DNA of 64,000 bases from Massilia sp. YIM B02769. GTDB taxonomy: Bacteria > Pseudomonadota > Gammaproteobacteria > Burkholderiales > Burkholderiaceae_D. Positions 1-9,538 of this stretch are shown here, in pieces (within the stretch, counting starts at the first letter, position 1; every line of letters begins with the position of its first letter). The DNA lies in contig NZ_JASNRC010000004.1 of the NCBI RefSeq assembly GCF_030411995.1, forward strand, positions 93,711 through 157,710, written 5' to 3'. A program made the translations under genes and the position numbers. Below the pieces are notes generated by a model. The model saw only the letters and a list, made by a program, of their open reading frames with translations, searched no databases and was not told the origin of the DNA.

Positions 1-66
1 GTTGCAAAATAGAAACTATCAGATTGTCACGACGCAGCGACTATTTATGCGCGCCGCAGCGCGGCC

Positions 67-690
67 CTATTTCGCGGCCGCCGATGGCCGCGCCGCGATC
101 CGGTCGCGCCAGGCCTGCAAATGGGCCATGCCCTCCTCGCCCGGCCTGAACTTCAGCAGCCCGCGTCCGAATTCGAGCGCGCAGAAGGCGGTGATGTCGG
201 CCACCGTGAAGCGCGCGCCGGCCACATATTCCTGGCGCGCCAGCAGTTGGTCGAGCCAACGCGCGGTGATGCGCATCTTGTCACCCTGTGCCGCGCCGAA
301 GTCGGCGAACTGCGGCTGCTCCAGCGCGGCCAGGGCCGGGTGGGTGTGGCGCGCGGCGCTCGCGGTTTCCAGCAGCAGGTGCAGTTCCATGCGGCGGTCG
401 GCCATCTCGATGAAGGCGCGCTCGTCGTAGTCCACGCCCATCAGGTTCAGTTCCGGATGCAGGCCTTCGAGGTAGGTGCAGATCGCGCGCGCTTCGCTCA
501 GCACGCGGCCATCGTCGAGTTCCAGCGCCGGCACCCGGCCCAGCGGGTTCTTGCCCAGGTAGCCTTCGCTGCGGTGCTCGCCCTTCATCAGGTCGATCAT
601 CACGGTCTCGATGCCGGTGATGCCCTTTTCGGCGATGAACATGTTCACGCGGCGCGGGTTCGGCGCATGGCTGCTGATGTAGAGTTTCAT
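67..690 (-). CDS. glutathione S-transferase family protein
   Basis: Predicted soluble glutathione S-transferase of 207 aa, a usual length for the family, which conjugates or reduces electrophiles and peroxides with glutathione. The N-terminal thioredoxin-like half (about residues 1-80) opens MKLYISSHAPNPRRVNMF, has the cis-proline region GRVPALELDDG, and the SEARAICTYLE segment where a Ser-Glu pair normally contacts the gamma-glutamyl group. The rest is helical, with VADITAFCALEF typical of the C-terminal domain. I chose the ATG at 690 because AAGGAG lies just upstream; the frame stays open further 5' but has no comparable ribosome site. It is divergent from the aminopeptidase gene. Substrate unknown. 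Confidence 0.88.
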   Translation of the reverse strand: MKLYISSHAPNPRRVNMFIAEKGITGIETVMIDLMKGEHRSEGYLGKNPLGRVPALELDDGRVLSEARAICTYLEGLHPELNLMGVDYDERAFIEMADRRMELHLLLETASAARHTHPALAALEQPQFADFGAAQGDKMRITARWLDQLLARQEYVAGARFTVADITAFCALEFGRGLLKFRPGEEGMAHLQAWRDRIAARPSAAAK

Positions 691-870
691 GGGTCTCCTT
701 CGGTGATTGTCGGTGGCCGTATCAGGACGGCCTGTCAGGATCATAGCGCACACGGCGGCTTGTGGCGCGGGCGGGTTGACCGATTGACATCAACCGTATT
801 AAGCCGCAAGATGCCCGCGCACGGCTACCATTGCGCGTCGCCGGCACGGACCACTTCACGAAAGACCTTC

Positions 871-3528
871 ATGCACCGCAGCCTGATTTCCCTCGCAGTC
901 GCCCTGGCCCTTGCCGGCGGCGCGGCCGCCCCCGTCATTGCCGCATCCAGGCCATCCACCGCCCCTGCCGCCGAGAGCACGACCCAGTTGCCGCGCGGCG
1001 TGCGCCCGCTGCACTACGACATCGCGCTCACGCCCGATGCCGCGTCGGCGCGCTTCACAGCCCGTGTCGGCATCGACCTCGAGGTCGCGGCGCCGACGCG
1101 CAGCATCACGCTCAACGCGGCGGAACTGAGCTTCGCGCGCGCCAGCCTGGCATCGGACAAGGGCGCCGCCCAGGACGCCAGCATCGCCGTCGACGACGCG
1201 GCCCAGACCGCGACCTTCCGCTTCCCCAGGCCGCTGGCCAAGGGCCGCTACCGTCTCACGCTCGACTACAGCGGCGTGATCGGCAGCCAGGCCGCCGGCC
1301 TGTTCGCGCTCGACTACGACAGCGAAGGCGGCAAGCGGCGCGCCCTGTTCACCCAGTTCGAGAACTCGGACGCGCGGCGCATGATCCCGTCGTGGGACGA
1401 GCCGGCCTACAAGGCCAGCTTCGCGCTGGAGGCCACCGTGCCGGCCGGCGAGATGGCGGTCAGTAACATGCCGGTGCAGTCCTCGAACACGCTCGCCGAT
1501 GGCCGGGTGCGGGTGCGCTTCGCCGACTCGCCGAAGATGTCGACCTACCTGCTGTTCTTCGCGCTGGGCGACTTCGAGCGCGCCACGGCGAACGTCGACG
1601 GCACGGAACTGGGCGTGGTGACGCGCCGCGGCGCCCTGCCGCAGGCCCGCTTCGCATTGGACGCGTCGAAGGATATCCTGCGCGAATACAACGATTACTT
1701 CGGCGTGCGCTACCCGCTGCCGAAGCTCGACAACGTGGCCGGCCCTGGCCGCAGCCAGTTCTTCAGCGCGATGGAAAACTGGGGCGCGGTGTTCACCTTC
1801 GAATACGCGCTGCTGCTCGACCCGAAGATCTCGACCCAGTCCGACAAGCAGGAAATCTTTATCACCGCCGCCCACGAAATGGCGCACCAGTGGTTCGGCG
1901 ACCTGGTGACGATGCAGTGGTGGGACGACCTCTGGCTGAACGAGGGCTTCGCCTCGTGGATGGAAAGCCGCATCACGGCGCGCCTGCACCCGGAGTGGAA
2001 CACGGCGCTGGGCGCGGAGGGCGTGCGCGACGGCGCCATGGCGCGCGACTCGGTGGCCACCACCCACCCGGTGGTGCAGCACGTCGAGACCGTGGAGCAG
2101 GCCAGCCAGGCCTTCGACGAGATCACCTATTCGAAGGGCGAAGCCGTGATCCGCATGCTCGAAGCCTACGTCGGCGAGGATGCCTGGCGCAGCGGCGTGC
2201 GGGCCTACATGCGCGAACATGCCTACGGCAACACGGTATCGAACGACCTGTGGCGGCAAATCGAGCGCGCCGCCGCCAAGCCGGTGAGGGCCATCGCCCA
2301 CGACTTCACGCTGCAACCGGGCGTGCCGCTGATCCGCGTGGCCGACCCGGTGTGCAAGGACGGACGCAGCACGGTGGCGCTGTCCCAGGGCGAGTTCTCG
2401 CGCGACCAGCCCGAGCGCAAGCCGCTGTCCTGGCGCGTGCCGGTGATCGCGCAGATCGCCGGATCGAGCGCGCAGGGCCGCACCCTGGTCGCCGGCGGCA
2501 AGGGCAGCGTCAGCCTGCCCGGCTGCGGCGCCGTGATCGTCAACGCCGGCCAGAGCGGCTACTACCGCACGCTGTATGCACCGAAGGCCTTTGCCCAGCT
2601 GGCGGGCGGCTTCGCCGGCCTGGCGCCGATCGACCAGCTCGGCCTGCTGGCCGACAGCTGGGCCCTCGGCATGGCCGGCCTGCAGCCGGCCTCCAGCTTC
2701 CTCGACCTGGCCCAGGCCACGCCGGCGCACGCCGACCCGCAGGTCTGGGGCCGCGTCGCCGCCACCTTTGCCGGGATCCATGCGCAGTACGCGGGCGACG
2801 CCGCCGGCCAGGCGCGCTTCGACAAGTTCGCGCTGGCGCGCCTGGCGCCGGTGATGGCCGACATCGGCTGGACCGCCGTCGACGGCGAAGCCACGCCGCG
2901 CACCAACCTGCGCGCGCAGCTGATCGAGGTGCTCGGCCACCTGGGCGACCCGGCGACGCTGGCGGAAGCGCGGCGCCGTCATGCCGCCATGGCGAACGAC
3001 CCGCAAGCCGTGCCGCCGGCGCTGAAGAAGAGCATCCTGGCCGTCGTGGCCCAGCATGCCGACGCGCCGACCTGGGACGCGCTGCGCGCCGCCGCCCGCG
3101 CGGAAGCCTCGCCGCTGGTGCGCGACACGTTGTACGGGCTGCTGGCTACGACCGACGACCCGGCCCTTGCGGGGCGCGCGCTGGCGCTGGCGATCACCGG
3201 CGAGCCGGGGGAGACGATCGGGGCCGAGATGATCTCGACGGTGGCCGAGACCCATCCGGACCTGGCCTTCGATTTCGCGGTGGCGAACATGGCGGCGGTG
3301 AATGCGCGCATCGATGCGAGTTCGAGGAGCCGCTTCTTCCCGATGCTGGCGCGCGGGTCGACGAATCCCGAGATGGTCGGCAAGGTGCGCAAGTATGCCG
3401 AGGCGAACCTGGCGCCGGAGGCCAGGCGCGATGCGGAGACGGCGATTGCGGCGATCCAGGATCGCCTGAAGGTGCGTGCGCAGCGGGTGCCGGAGATTGA
3501 TGGGTGGCTGGCGCGCAAAGGCATTTGA
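871..3528 (+). CDS. exported M1 family zinc aminopeptidase
   Basis: Puromycin-sensitive/APN-type aminopeptidase of 885 aa. A signal peptide is visible (MHRSLISLAVALALAGGAAA, then PVIAAS), so the enzyme probably works in the periplasm or outside. The zinc site HEMAH is at residues 335-339 and the third ligand E358 follows in LWLNEGFASW, exactly the HExxH-x18-E spacing. The substrate-binding loop reads SAMEN rather than the usual GAMEN. The C-terminal third matches the helical ERAP1-C-like domain by its alternating Ala/Leu-rich repeats. The start is chosen for the signal peptide; the Shine-Dalgarno sequence is weak. A long open frame on the opposite strand here is a G+C artefact. Confidence 0.93.
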   Translation: MHRSLISLAVALALAGGAAAPVIAASRPSTAPAAESTTQLPRGVRPLHYDIALTPDAASARFTARVGIDLEVAAPTRSITLNAAELSFARASLASDKGAAQDASIAVDDAAQTATFRFPRPLAKGRYRLTLDYSGVIGSQAAGLFALDYDSEGGKRRALFTQFENSDARRMIPSWDEPAYKASFALEATVPAGEMAVSNMPVQSSNTLADGRVRVRFADSPKMSTYLLFFALGDFERATANVDGTELGVVTRRGALPQARFALDASKDILREYNDYFGVRYPLPKLDNVAGPGRSQFFSAMENWGAVFTFEYALLLDPKISTQSDKQEIFITAAHEMAHQWFGDLVTMQWWDDLWLNEGFASWMESRITARLHPEWNTALGAEGVRDGAMARDSVATTHPVVQHVETVEQASQAFDEITYSKGEAVIRMLEAYVGEDAWRSGVRAYMREHAYGNTVSNDLWRQIERAAAKPVRAIAHDFTLQPGVPLIRVADPVCKDGRSTVALSQGEFSRDQPERKPLSWRVPVIAQIAGSSAQGRTLVAGGKGSVSLPGCGAVIVNAGQSGYYRTLYAPKAFAQLAGGFAGLAPIDQLGLLADSWALGMAGLQPASSFLDLAQATPAHADPQVWGRVAATFAGIHAQYAGDAAGQARFDKFALARLAPVMADIGWTAVDGEATPRTNLRAQLIEVLGHLGDPATLAEARRRHAAMANDPQAVPPALKKSILAVVAQHADAPTWDALRAAARAEASPLVRDTLYGLLATTDDPALAGRALALAITGEPGETIGAEMISTVAETHPDLAFDFAVANMAAVNARIDASSRSRFFPMLARGSTNPEMVGKVRKYAEANLAPEARRDAETAIAAIQDRLKVRAQRVPEIDGWLARKGI

Positions 3529-3578
3529 CTTTCGTCGTTCGTGGCGCTGTTGCGTGAGCCGTTAGTGGTACGCATCAT

Positions 3579-3714
3579 CCGCGTGGGCACGGGGTGCCCA
3601 CCGTACGGACACCGTTATAGGCGAGTTCTTACAAAAACCTCGCCGCGAATGCGTGATCATTCGAAACCCGGATACATAACGTCTCCCGTAGGGTGGGCAC
3701 TCGTGCCCACGCGG
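3579..3714. repeat. inverted pair of GTAG-footed hairpins (GGGCAC type)
   Basis: Two short hairpins lie in the convergent gap between the aminopeptidase and glpD. At 3579-3608 GTGGGCAC pairs with GTGCCCAC, ending in a GTAC-type foot. At 3687-3714 CGTAGGGTGGGCAC pairs with GTGCCCACGCGG. They are in opposite orientation with their feet facing each other, about 78 bp apart. Belongs to the dispersed family described in the findings. Confidence 0.85.
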
Positions 3715-3780
3715 ATCCAACCTACCAATAACAGCCCAGGCAACAGCCCCATTAACGCGTGCGCACCGGGTTGAGCGCAA

Positions 3781-5325
3781 CTACCCCACCTCCACCCGCC
3801 CCATCCGCCGCGCCCCCATCCACTCCCCCACCCGCCCCACGCTCCCCGCCCCCACATGCAAGCCCAGCTTGCTCCTCCGCCACAGCACATCCTCCGCCCG
3901 CGTTGCCCACTCCTGTTCCATCAAATAATCGATCTCCGCCGCGTACAGGCCCGGCGCCACCTGCTCCCCCATGTCCGCCATCCCATTGCGCCGCGCCAGC
4001 AGCAGGTCGATCCTTGTCCCATACGCCCGCACATACCGCTGCAACAAAGCCGGCGGCAGCCACGGATAGCGCACGCCCTGGGTCGCCGTCCAGGTCCCGA
4101 ATTCCAGCACGCCCCGCTTGTCCGGCCGTTCCCCGAACACATCCCCGCCCGGCAGGCAAGCCGCCGCCGTCCATCCCGCCACACGTTTGCCCAGCACAGG
4201 CGCGATCCAGTCCACCGCCTGCTCCGCCAGCTTGCGGCTGGTCGTGATCTTGCCGCCGAACACCGACAGCAGCGGCGCCCCGTCGGTATCCGTGTCCAGC
4301 CGAAAATCGCGCGTGACCGCCGCCGCGGCGCCGGCGCTGTCCTGCACCAGCGGCCTCACGCCCGCATAACTCCACACCACATCGCCCGGCGTCACCGCGC
4401 GCACGAAGTAGCGGTTCGCCAGCTGGCACAGATACGCAATCTCCCCGGCGTCGATCGCCACCTGGTCCAGGTCCCCCGTGTAATCGACGTCGGTGGTGCC
4501 GATCAGCGTGAACGCCCCCTCGTAAGGCAGCGCAAACACGATCCGTCCATCCGGATGCTGGAAGAGATAAGCGTGGTCGTGCTCGAACAGGCGCGGCACC
4601 AGGATGTGGCTGCCCTTGATCAGCCGCAGCGCGGCGCCGCCCGCCCCCTGCGCGCAGCCGTCGAGAAAACGCGCGGCCCAGGGCCCGGCCGCATTCACCA
4701 GGCAGCGCGCCCGCACCTTGGTCGTGGCCTCGCCATGCACCAGGGTCGCCTCCCAGTGCGCCCGATGGCGTTGCGGCGCCAGGCAGCGGGTGCGCGTGAG
4801 GACCGTCGCGCCGTGCTCGCGTGCATCGACCGCGTTCAGCACCACCAGGCGCGCATCGTCGACCCAGCCGTCGGAATACAGGAAGCCGCGCGTATAGCGC
4901 GCCTGCAGCGGCGCGCCGGCCGGATGCGCGCGCAAATCGACCGCATGCGAGCCCGGCAGGAATTCGCGCCGCGCCAGCCGGTCGTAGAGGAACAGCCCGG
5001 CGCGGATCAGCCAGGCCGGCCGGTTGCCGCCGTCCTCCCCGCGATCGTGGGGCATCACGAAGCGCAGCGGCCGCATGATGTGCGGCGCGCTGCGCAGCAG
5101 CACCTCGCGCTCGATCAGCGCCTTGCGCACCAGGCCGAATTCGTAGTGCTCGAGGTAGCGCAGGCCGCCGTGGATCAGCTTGCTCGACGCCGACGAGGTG
5201 TGCTGGGCCAGGTCGTCTTTTTCGCACAGCACCACGCGCAGGCCGCGCCCGGCGGCATCGCGCGCGATGGCGGCGCCGTTGATGCCGCCGCCGACAATCA
5301 GCAGGTCGCAATCGATGTGGTCCAT
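3781..5325 (-). CDS. glpD: aerobic glycerol-3-phosphate dehydrogenase GlpD
   Basis: FAD-dependent glycerol-3-phosphate dehydrogenase, 514 aa, within the usual 500-530. It oxidises glycerol 3-phosphate to dihydroxyacetone phosphate at the inner membrane and passes electrons to quinone. The N-terminal dinucleotide-binding motif is DLLIVGGGINGAAIARDAAG, followed by HTSSASSKLIHGGLRYLE, the conserved FAD/substrate segment of this family. FALPYEGAFTLIGTTDVDY and the later GGKITTSRKLAE are also diagnostic. ATG at 5325 has GCGGAG upstream. No glpK, glpF or glpR is adjacent, so the gene stands alone here. The last 20 or so residues are Gly/Arg/Trp-rich and look unconserved. Confidence 0.95.
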   Translation of the reverse strand: MDHIDCDLLIVGGGINGAAIARDAAGRGLRVVLCEKDDLAQHTSSASSKLIHGGLRYLEHYEFGLVRKALIEREVLLRSAPHIMRPLRFVMPHDRGEDGGNRPAWLIRAGLFLYDRLARREFLPGSHAVDLRAHPAGAPLQARYTRGFLYSDGWVDDARLVVLNAVDAREHGATVLTRTRCLAPQRHRAHWEATLVHGEATTKVRARCLVNAAGPWAARFLDGCAQGAGGAALRLIKGSHILVPRLFEHDHAYLFQHPDGRIVFALPYEGAFTLIGTTDVDYTGDLDQVAIDAGEIAYLCQLANRYFVRAVTPGDVVWSYAGVRPLVQDSAGAAAAVTRDFRLDTDTDGAPLLSVFGGKITTSRKLAEQAVDWIAPVLGKRVAGWTAAACLPGGDVFGERPDKRGVLEFGTWTATQGVRYPWLPPALLQRYVRAYGTRIDLLLARRNGMADMGEQVAPGLYAAEIDYLMEQEWATRAEDVLWRRSKLGLHVGAGSVGRVGEWMGARRMGRVEVG

Positions 5326-5472
5326 TCAACGCTCCGCAAACGCAACCGGTCCAGTGTAGGTCTGCCGCCCTGCCCCATGTTCGCACAGATCAACGGCGGC
5401 GGATGTCCCGGCCGATGTGTAGAATCCCAGCATGATGATGAGATACCTGCAGCAACAGATTCGGAAGGTGCG

Positions 5473-6114
5473 ATGCTGATGGAGCAGCAACGCGCCTGGG
5501 TACGCATGCCTTCGGGCAAGCGTCTCGATTTGCTGAACCCCACGCCCTTCGACTGGGACGACGCCGACCTGGCCCTGGGCCTGGCCCGCACCTACCGCTG
5601 GGGCGGGCACTCGGCCTGGCCGCTGCCGCTGTCGGTGGCCCAGCATTCGATCACGGTGATGCTGCTCCAGCGCGCCGAGCTCGGCGGCCGGGTCGACCCG
5701 CTGCTGGAACTGCGCGAACTCCTGCACGACGCCGAGGAAGGCCTGCTCGGCTTCGACGCACTGTCCGTCATCAAGCCCTTCCTGGGCGAGGGCTTCCGCG
5801 CGCTCACCAAGCGCCTCGAACATGTGGTGTTCCTGCGCTACGGCCTGCCGTCCTGGACGGCAAGCGAGCACGCCCGCCACAAGCGCGCCGACCGCCTGGC
5901 CGCCGCCAGCGAGGCGGTGCACGTGGCCGGCTGGTCGCGCGAGGAAGTGCGCCGCACCCTCAAGATCCGCGCCGCCGTGCTGCAGGACGACCCGCTGGCT
6001 GCCGTCTATGGCGGCAAGCCTTGGGAACCCTGGCCGCCGGGCCTGGCCTGCGAGCGCTTTCTTGCCGAGCTGGAACGCCTGAGCCGACTAGTCAGGGAGG
6101 GCGAACGTGCCTGA
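5473..6114 (+). CDS. HD-domain phosphohydrolase (YfbR-like)
   Basis: Small HD-superfamily metal-dependent hydrolase, 213 aa. The metal ligands are visible as H in LSVAQHSITVM, the HD pair in RELLHDAEEGLLG, and further acidic residues downstream; family members such as YfbR act on deoxynucleoside monophosphates, but the substrate here is not proven. The start at 5473 is preceded by GGAAGG; a second in-frame ATG lies 6 bp later. The 3' end overlaps the next gene by 8 bp, so the two are probably translationally coupled, linking this hydrolase to an NAD-dependent deacetylase. Confidence 0.85.
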   Translation: MLMEQQRAWVRMPSGKRLDLLNPTPFDWDDADLALGLARTYRWGGHSAWPLPLSVAQHSITVMLLQRAELGGRVDPLLELRELLHDAEEGLLGFDALSVIKPFLGEGFRALTKRLEHVVFLRYGLPSWTASEHARHKRADRLAAASEAVHVAGWSREEVRRTLKIRAAVLQDDPLAAVYGGKPWEPWPPGLACERFLAELERLSRLVREGERA

Positions 6115-6931
6115 ACACGACATCGCCCAAGCCGCCGCCCTGATCGACGGCGCCGACGCCCTCCTGGTCTGCGCCGGGGCCGGCATGGGCGTCGACTCCG
6201 GCCTGCCCGACTTCCGCGGCGACGCCGGTTTCTGGCAAGCCTATCCGGCGCTGGGCAGCGCGCGCATTCCCTTCCACGAGATCGCCAATCCCGCCAGCTT
6301 CTGTACCGACCCCGCACTCGGCTGGGGCTTCTATGGCCACCGTCTCGACCTGTACCGCAACACGGTGCCGCACGCGGGCTTTCGCCTGCTGCTGGAGATG
6401 GCGCGCGCCAAGCCGGGCGGCGCCTTCGTCTTCACCAGCAATGTCGACGGCCAGTTCGCGCGCGCAGGGTTCGCGGAGGACCGGATCGTCGAATGCCATG
6501 GCTCGATCCACCACCTGCAATGCACGCGGCCCTGCAGCGATGCGATCTGGCCGGCCGGCGCCTTCCGGCCCGAGGTCGATGCGATTGCCTGCCGCCTGCT
6601 GAACGACCCGCCGCGTTGCCCGCACTGCGGCGCGCTGGCCCGGCCGAACATTTTGATGTTCAACGACAGCGGCTGGGTCGAGAGCCGCACCGACGCCCAG
6701 TTTGCCCGCCTGCACAGCTGGCGGGCCGGCATCGGTAAATTGGTGGTGATCGAGCTCGGCGCCGGTGTCGATATCCCCTCGGTGCGCCGCATGAGCGAGC
6801 GGCAGCGGGCGCCCCTGGTACGCATCAATCCGCGCGCGCCGCAGCTGGACAGCTGTGCCGGCGTGGGCCTGGCGCTGGGCGCTCTCGATGCCCTCGGACG
6901 CATCGAGCAGGCGATGTCAAAGCCGCGCTGA
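6107..6931 (+). CDS. Sir2-family NAD-dependent protein deacetylase
   Basis: Sirtuin-family protein of 274 aa; such enzymes remove acyl groups from lysine (or transfer ADP-ribose) using NAD+. The Sir2 signatures are present: GAGMGVDSGLPDFRG near the N terminus for NAD binding, TSNVDGQF in place of TQNID, and the catalytic histidine H131 in VECHGSIHHLQC. Zinc-ribbon cysteines are seen as C (HHLQC), C (TRPC) and the CPHC pair. GTG start at 6107 with an AGGGAGGG ribosome site, overlapping the HD gene. The ELGAGVDIPSVRRMSE stretch near the end is typical of a bacterial subgroup rather than CobB proper. Confidence 0.88.
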   Translation: MPEHDIAQAAALIDGADALLVCAGAGMGVDSGLPDFRGDAGFWQAYPALGSARIPFHEIANPASFCTDPALGWGFYGHRLDLYRNTVPHAGFRLLLEMARAKPGGAFVFTSNVDGQFARAGFAEDRIVECHGSIHHLQCTRPCSDAIWPAGAFRPEVDAIACRLLNDPPRCPHCGALARPNILMFNDSGWVESRTDAQFARLHSWRAGIGKLVVIELGAGVDIPSVRRMSERQRAPLVRINPRAPQLDSCAGVGLALGALDALGRIEQAMSKPR

Positions 6932-7005
6932 AGGCAGCCACACTGCGATTTTCATGCAGCCTGCAGGGTTCGGCTGTAAATCCTTGATTTTATTAGACTT
7001 ACATC

Positions 7006-7141
7006 GATATCCACAAGAAATGTGGATAAGTATGTGGAAAAGCACACCTTGACAAGCCGCAAGCGCAGTATTGATGCGGGTTTCAACAAAATGCCCGTTC
7101 CGAAGGCAAAAATAAGTCCCTTTAAAATCAAGGACCTGCAC
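7006..7141 (+). repeat. 136-bp DNA repeat, copy A, with DnaA-box-like motifs
   Basis: AT-rich stretch relative to its surroundings. It begins GATATCCACAAG, contains a perfect DnaA-box consensus TGTGGATAA (7021-7029), then TGTGGAAAAG, TTGACA, and a shared TTTCAACAAAATGCCC block. A diverged partner of the same length and orientation lies at 9539-9674, on the other side of the helicase gene. I judge roughly two thirds identity by eye. The rest of the 6932-7257 gap shows nothing else I can name. Confidence 0.7.
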
Positions 7142-7257
7142 AAACACCCTTCTAGCGTTGCGCAGCCCTATCAGAAAATTCCTACAGAGCAGCTGCGCGG
7201 GGGATAAGTCATCAAATCAGGTGTTCGGAAGACTCAGTTTCGGCTTATTTACGACAA

Positions 7258-9360
7258 TTATTTCCACGCATTCCTGGCCCGGTCGCGCACCAGCATGCGC
7301 ACGCTGTCCGGCATGGGTTTGCGCGATTGCGCCACGTCCGCCGTCATCCACACGCACTCCTCGAAATGCTTGAGCATGGCCGGCGTGACGAAGCGCGTGC
7401 GCGCCGCATACATGTGGCGGTCGCCCATCTGCGCCTGCTGCTTCACATAGAAGCGGTTCGGCACCACCAGGTGCAGGTGCTCCTTGGCGCGCGTCATCGC
7501 CACGTACAGCAGGCGCCGCTCTTCCTCGATTTCCTCGGCGCTGCCGGTGCTCATGTCCGACGGAATGCAGCCGTCGACCACGTTCAGCACGTGCACCGAT
7601 TTCCATTCCTGGCCCTTGGCCGAGTGGATCGTCGACAGGATCACGTAATCCTCGTCCAGCAGCGGCGGGCCGGCGCGGTCGCTCGTCGCTTCCGGCGGGT
7701 CGAGCGTGATCTCGGCCAGGAAGCTTTCGCGGTTGCCATAGCCGCCAGCCAGTTGCGCCAGCTGTTCCAGGTCGGCGGCGCGCACCGGTGCATCGTCGTG
7801 CAGCCGTTCCAGATGCGGCTGGTACCAGTTCCTGGCCAGCTCGATGTCGGCCGGCCAGCGCAGCCCGGGCGTACGCAATTGCCGGTACAGTTCGACAAAG
7901 GCTTGCCAGTCGCCTTGCGCCTTGGCCGGCACGGCAAAGGTTTCGACGGCCGCCAGCGCCTCCGGTGCCTCGGCCACCGCATCGAGCAGGCGCGTGGCGA
8001 TGGCCGGGCCTATGCCGGGAATCAGTTGCGCCACGCGGAAGCCGGCCATGCGGCCGTTCGGATTCTGGGCGAAGCGCAGCACGGCCAGCACGTCCTTGAT
8101 GTGCGCGGCTTCCAGGAATTTCAGGCCGCCGAATTTGACGAAAGGGATATTCCGGCGCATCAGCTCGAGTTCCAGCGCCGCGCTGTGGCTTGCCGCGCGG
8201 AACAGCACGGCCTGCTGGGTGAGCTTGATGCCGGCCTCGCGGTGTTCCAGGATGCGGTTGCAGACCCAGCGCGCCTGCTCGGCTTCGTCTGGAATCAGGA
8301 TCAATTGTGGCAAGGCAGTCGCGACCTTGTCGGTCCACAGGGTCTTGGCGTGACGCTCGAGCGCGGCGGCAATCACGGCGTTCGAGGCGTCCAGGATCGG
8401 CTGGGTCGAGCGGTAGTTGCGTTCCAGCGTGATCATGGCGGCCGGCTGCGAAAACTGCTGCGGGAAGTCGAGGATGTTGCGCACCGTGGCGCCGCGGAAG
8501 GAATAGATCGACTGGGCGTCGTCGCCGACCACCATCACGCCCTGCCCGTCCGGCTTCATGCCGGTGATGATGCTCGACTGCAGGCGGTTGGTGTCCTGGT
8601 ATTCGTCGACCAGCACGTGGTCGAACAGGGATCCGAGTTCCTGTCCCAGCTCGGCGTCGGAGGCCATGTCGGCCCAGAACAGCAGCAGATCGTCGTAGTC
8701 GAGCACGTTCTGCTCCTGCTTGGCGTCGACGTAGGCGCCGAACAGGCGCTTCAGTTCCGGCTCCCACTCGGTGCACCAGGGGAAGGTGCTCTGCAAGACC
8801 ATGTCGAGCGGCTCGCGCGAATTCACGACCCGTGAATAGATCGCCAGGCAGGTGCCCTTCAGCGGAAAGCGCTTCTGGGTGCCGGTCAGGCCGATCTCGT
8901 GGCGCACCATGCCCATCAGGTCTTCGGAGTCGCCACGGTCGTGGATGGTGAACGATTCGTCCAGGCCGATGCGTCCGGCGAACTCGCGCAGCAGGCGCGC
9001 GCCGATGCTGTGGAAGGTGCCGGCCCAGGGCAGCGTGACGGTTCCATTGCTGCGGCCCATGATCCGCTGCAGCACGTTACCGGCGCGCTGGCTCATCTCG
9101 TTGGCGGCGCGCCGCGAAAAGGTCAGCAGCAGGATGCGCTGCGGGTCGGCGCCGCCTATGATCAGGCGCGCCACGCGGTGCGCCAGGGTATTCGTCTTGC
9201 CGGACCCGGCCCCGGCCACCACCAGCAAGGGGCGCGTGCGGGCGGCGCCGATGTCGTGCTCGACAGCGGCGCGCTGGTCGGGATTCAGGCTGGCGAAGGG
9301 ATCGTCGGCAGCGGCGGCGGCAGGAAGGTCGGCGGCAGGGTCGGCAACAGCGGCGGTCAT
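7258..9360 (-). CDS. UvrD/Rep-type superfamily 1 DNA helicase
   Basis: ATP-dependent 3'-5' helicase of the UvrD/PcrA/Rep group, 700 aa. Motif I is GAGSGKT (residues 50-56), motif II VDEYQDTN, motif III GDDAQSIYSFRGA, motif IV LERNYRSTQPIL, motif V STIHSAKGQEWKSVHV and motif VI EEERRLLYVAMTRAKEHLH, all intact. It is shorter than UvrD (about 720) and lacks a Tudor-like UvrD tail. The only ATG near the start is at 9360; a TTG 30 bp upstream is less likely, and no good Shine-Dalgarno is seen. The gene stands alone, with a 136-bp repeat on each side, so its product may serve repair or replication restart. Confidence 0.9.
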   Translation of the reverse strand: MTAAVADPAADLPAAAAADDPFASLNPDQRAAVEHDIGAARTRPLLVVAGAGSGKTNTLAHRVARLIIGGADPQRILLLTFSRRAANEMSQRAGNVLQRIMGRSNGTVTLPWAGTFHSIGARLLREFAGRIGLDESFTIHDRGDSEDLMGMVRHEIGLTGTQKRFPLKGTCLAIYSRVVNSREPLDMVLQSTFPWCTEWEPELKRLFGAYVDAKQEQNVLDYDDLLLFWADMASDAELGQELGSLFDHVLVDEYQDTNRLQSSIITGMKPDGQGVMVVGDDAQSIYSFRGATVRNILDFPQQFSQPAAMITLERNYRSTQPILDASNAVIAAALERHAKTLWTDKVATALPQLILIPDEAEQARWVCNRILEHREAGIKLTQQAVLFRAASHSAALELELMRRNIPFVKFGGLKFLEAAHIKDVLAVLRFAQNPNGRMAGFRVAQLIPGIGPAIATRLLDAVAEAPEALAAVETFAVPAKAQGDWQAFVELYRQLRTPGLRWPADIELARNWYQPHLERLHDDAPVRAADLEQLAQLAGGYGNRESFLAEITLDPPEATSDRAGPPLLDEDYVILSTIHSAKGQEWKSVHVLNVVDGCIPSDMSTGSAEEIEEERRLLYVAMTRAKEHLHLVVPNRFYVKQQAQMGDRHMYAARTRFVTPAMLKHFEECVWMTADVAQSRKPMPDSVRMLVRDRARNAWK

Positions 9361-9538
9361 GGAAGAAGTGGCAATGATGAACCAGCGCAACTGTATATCT
9401 GTCCAGTAAGCTCGCGCAAGTGCATTTTTGGTACTCGGCAGGCGAAGCTGTCGTAAAAAGGCCGCGTTCGCTTTTTACCTAGTTCAAACGGCTTGCGAAG
9501 AGTCTGTGCTAAGTCTGTGGAATTAAAGAACTTTTCTG

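Noticed and set aside
856..3255. Very long open frame of about 800 codons antisense to the aminopeptidase gene
   Set aside because: Composition is Arg/Gly/Ala-rich with no motif or ribosome site; it is a shadow of high-G+C coding on the plus strand, which has full M1-peptidase motifs.
3856..5472. Long plus-strand frame running into the HD hydrolase
   Set aside because: It is antisense to glpD and only the last 213 codons look like protein; the good ribosome site is at 5463.
7022..7207. Small open frame within repeat copy A (61 aa, plus strand)
   Set aside because: No counterpart is open in copy B on that strand and there is no ribosome site; better explained as DNA repeat.
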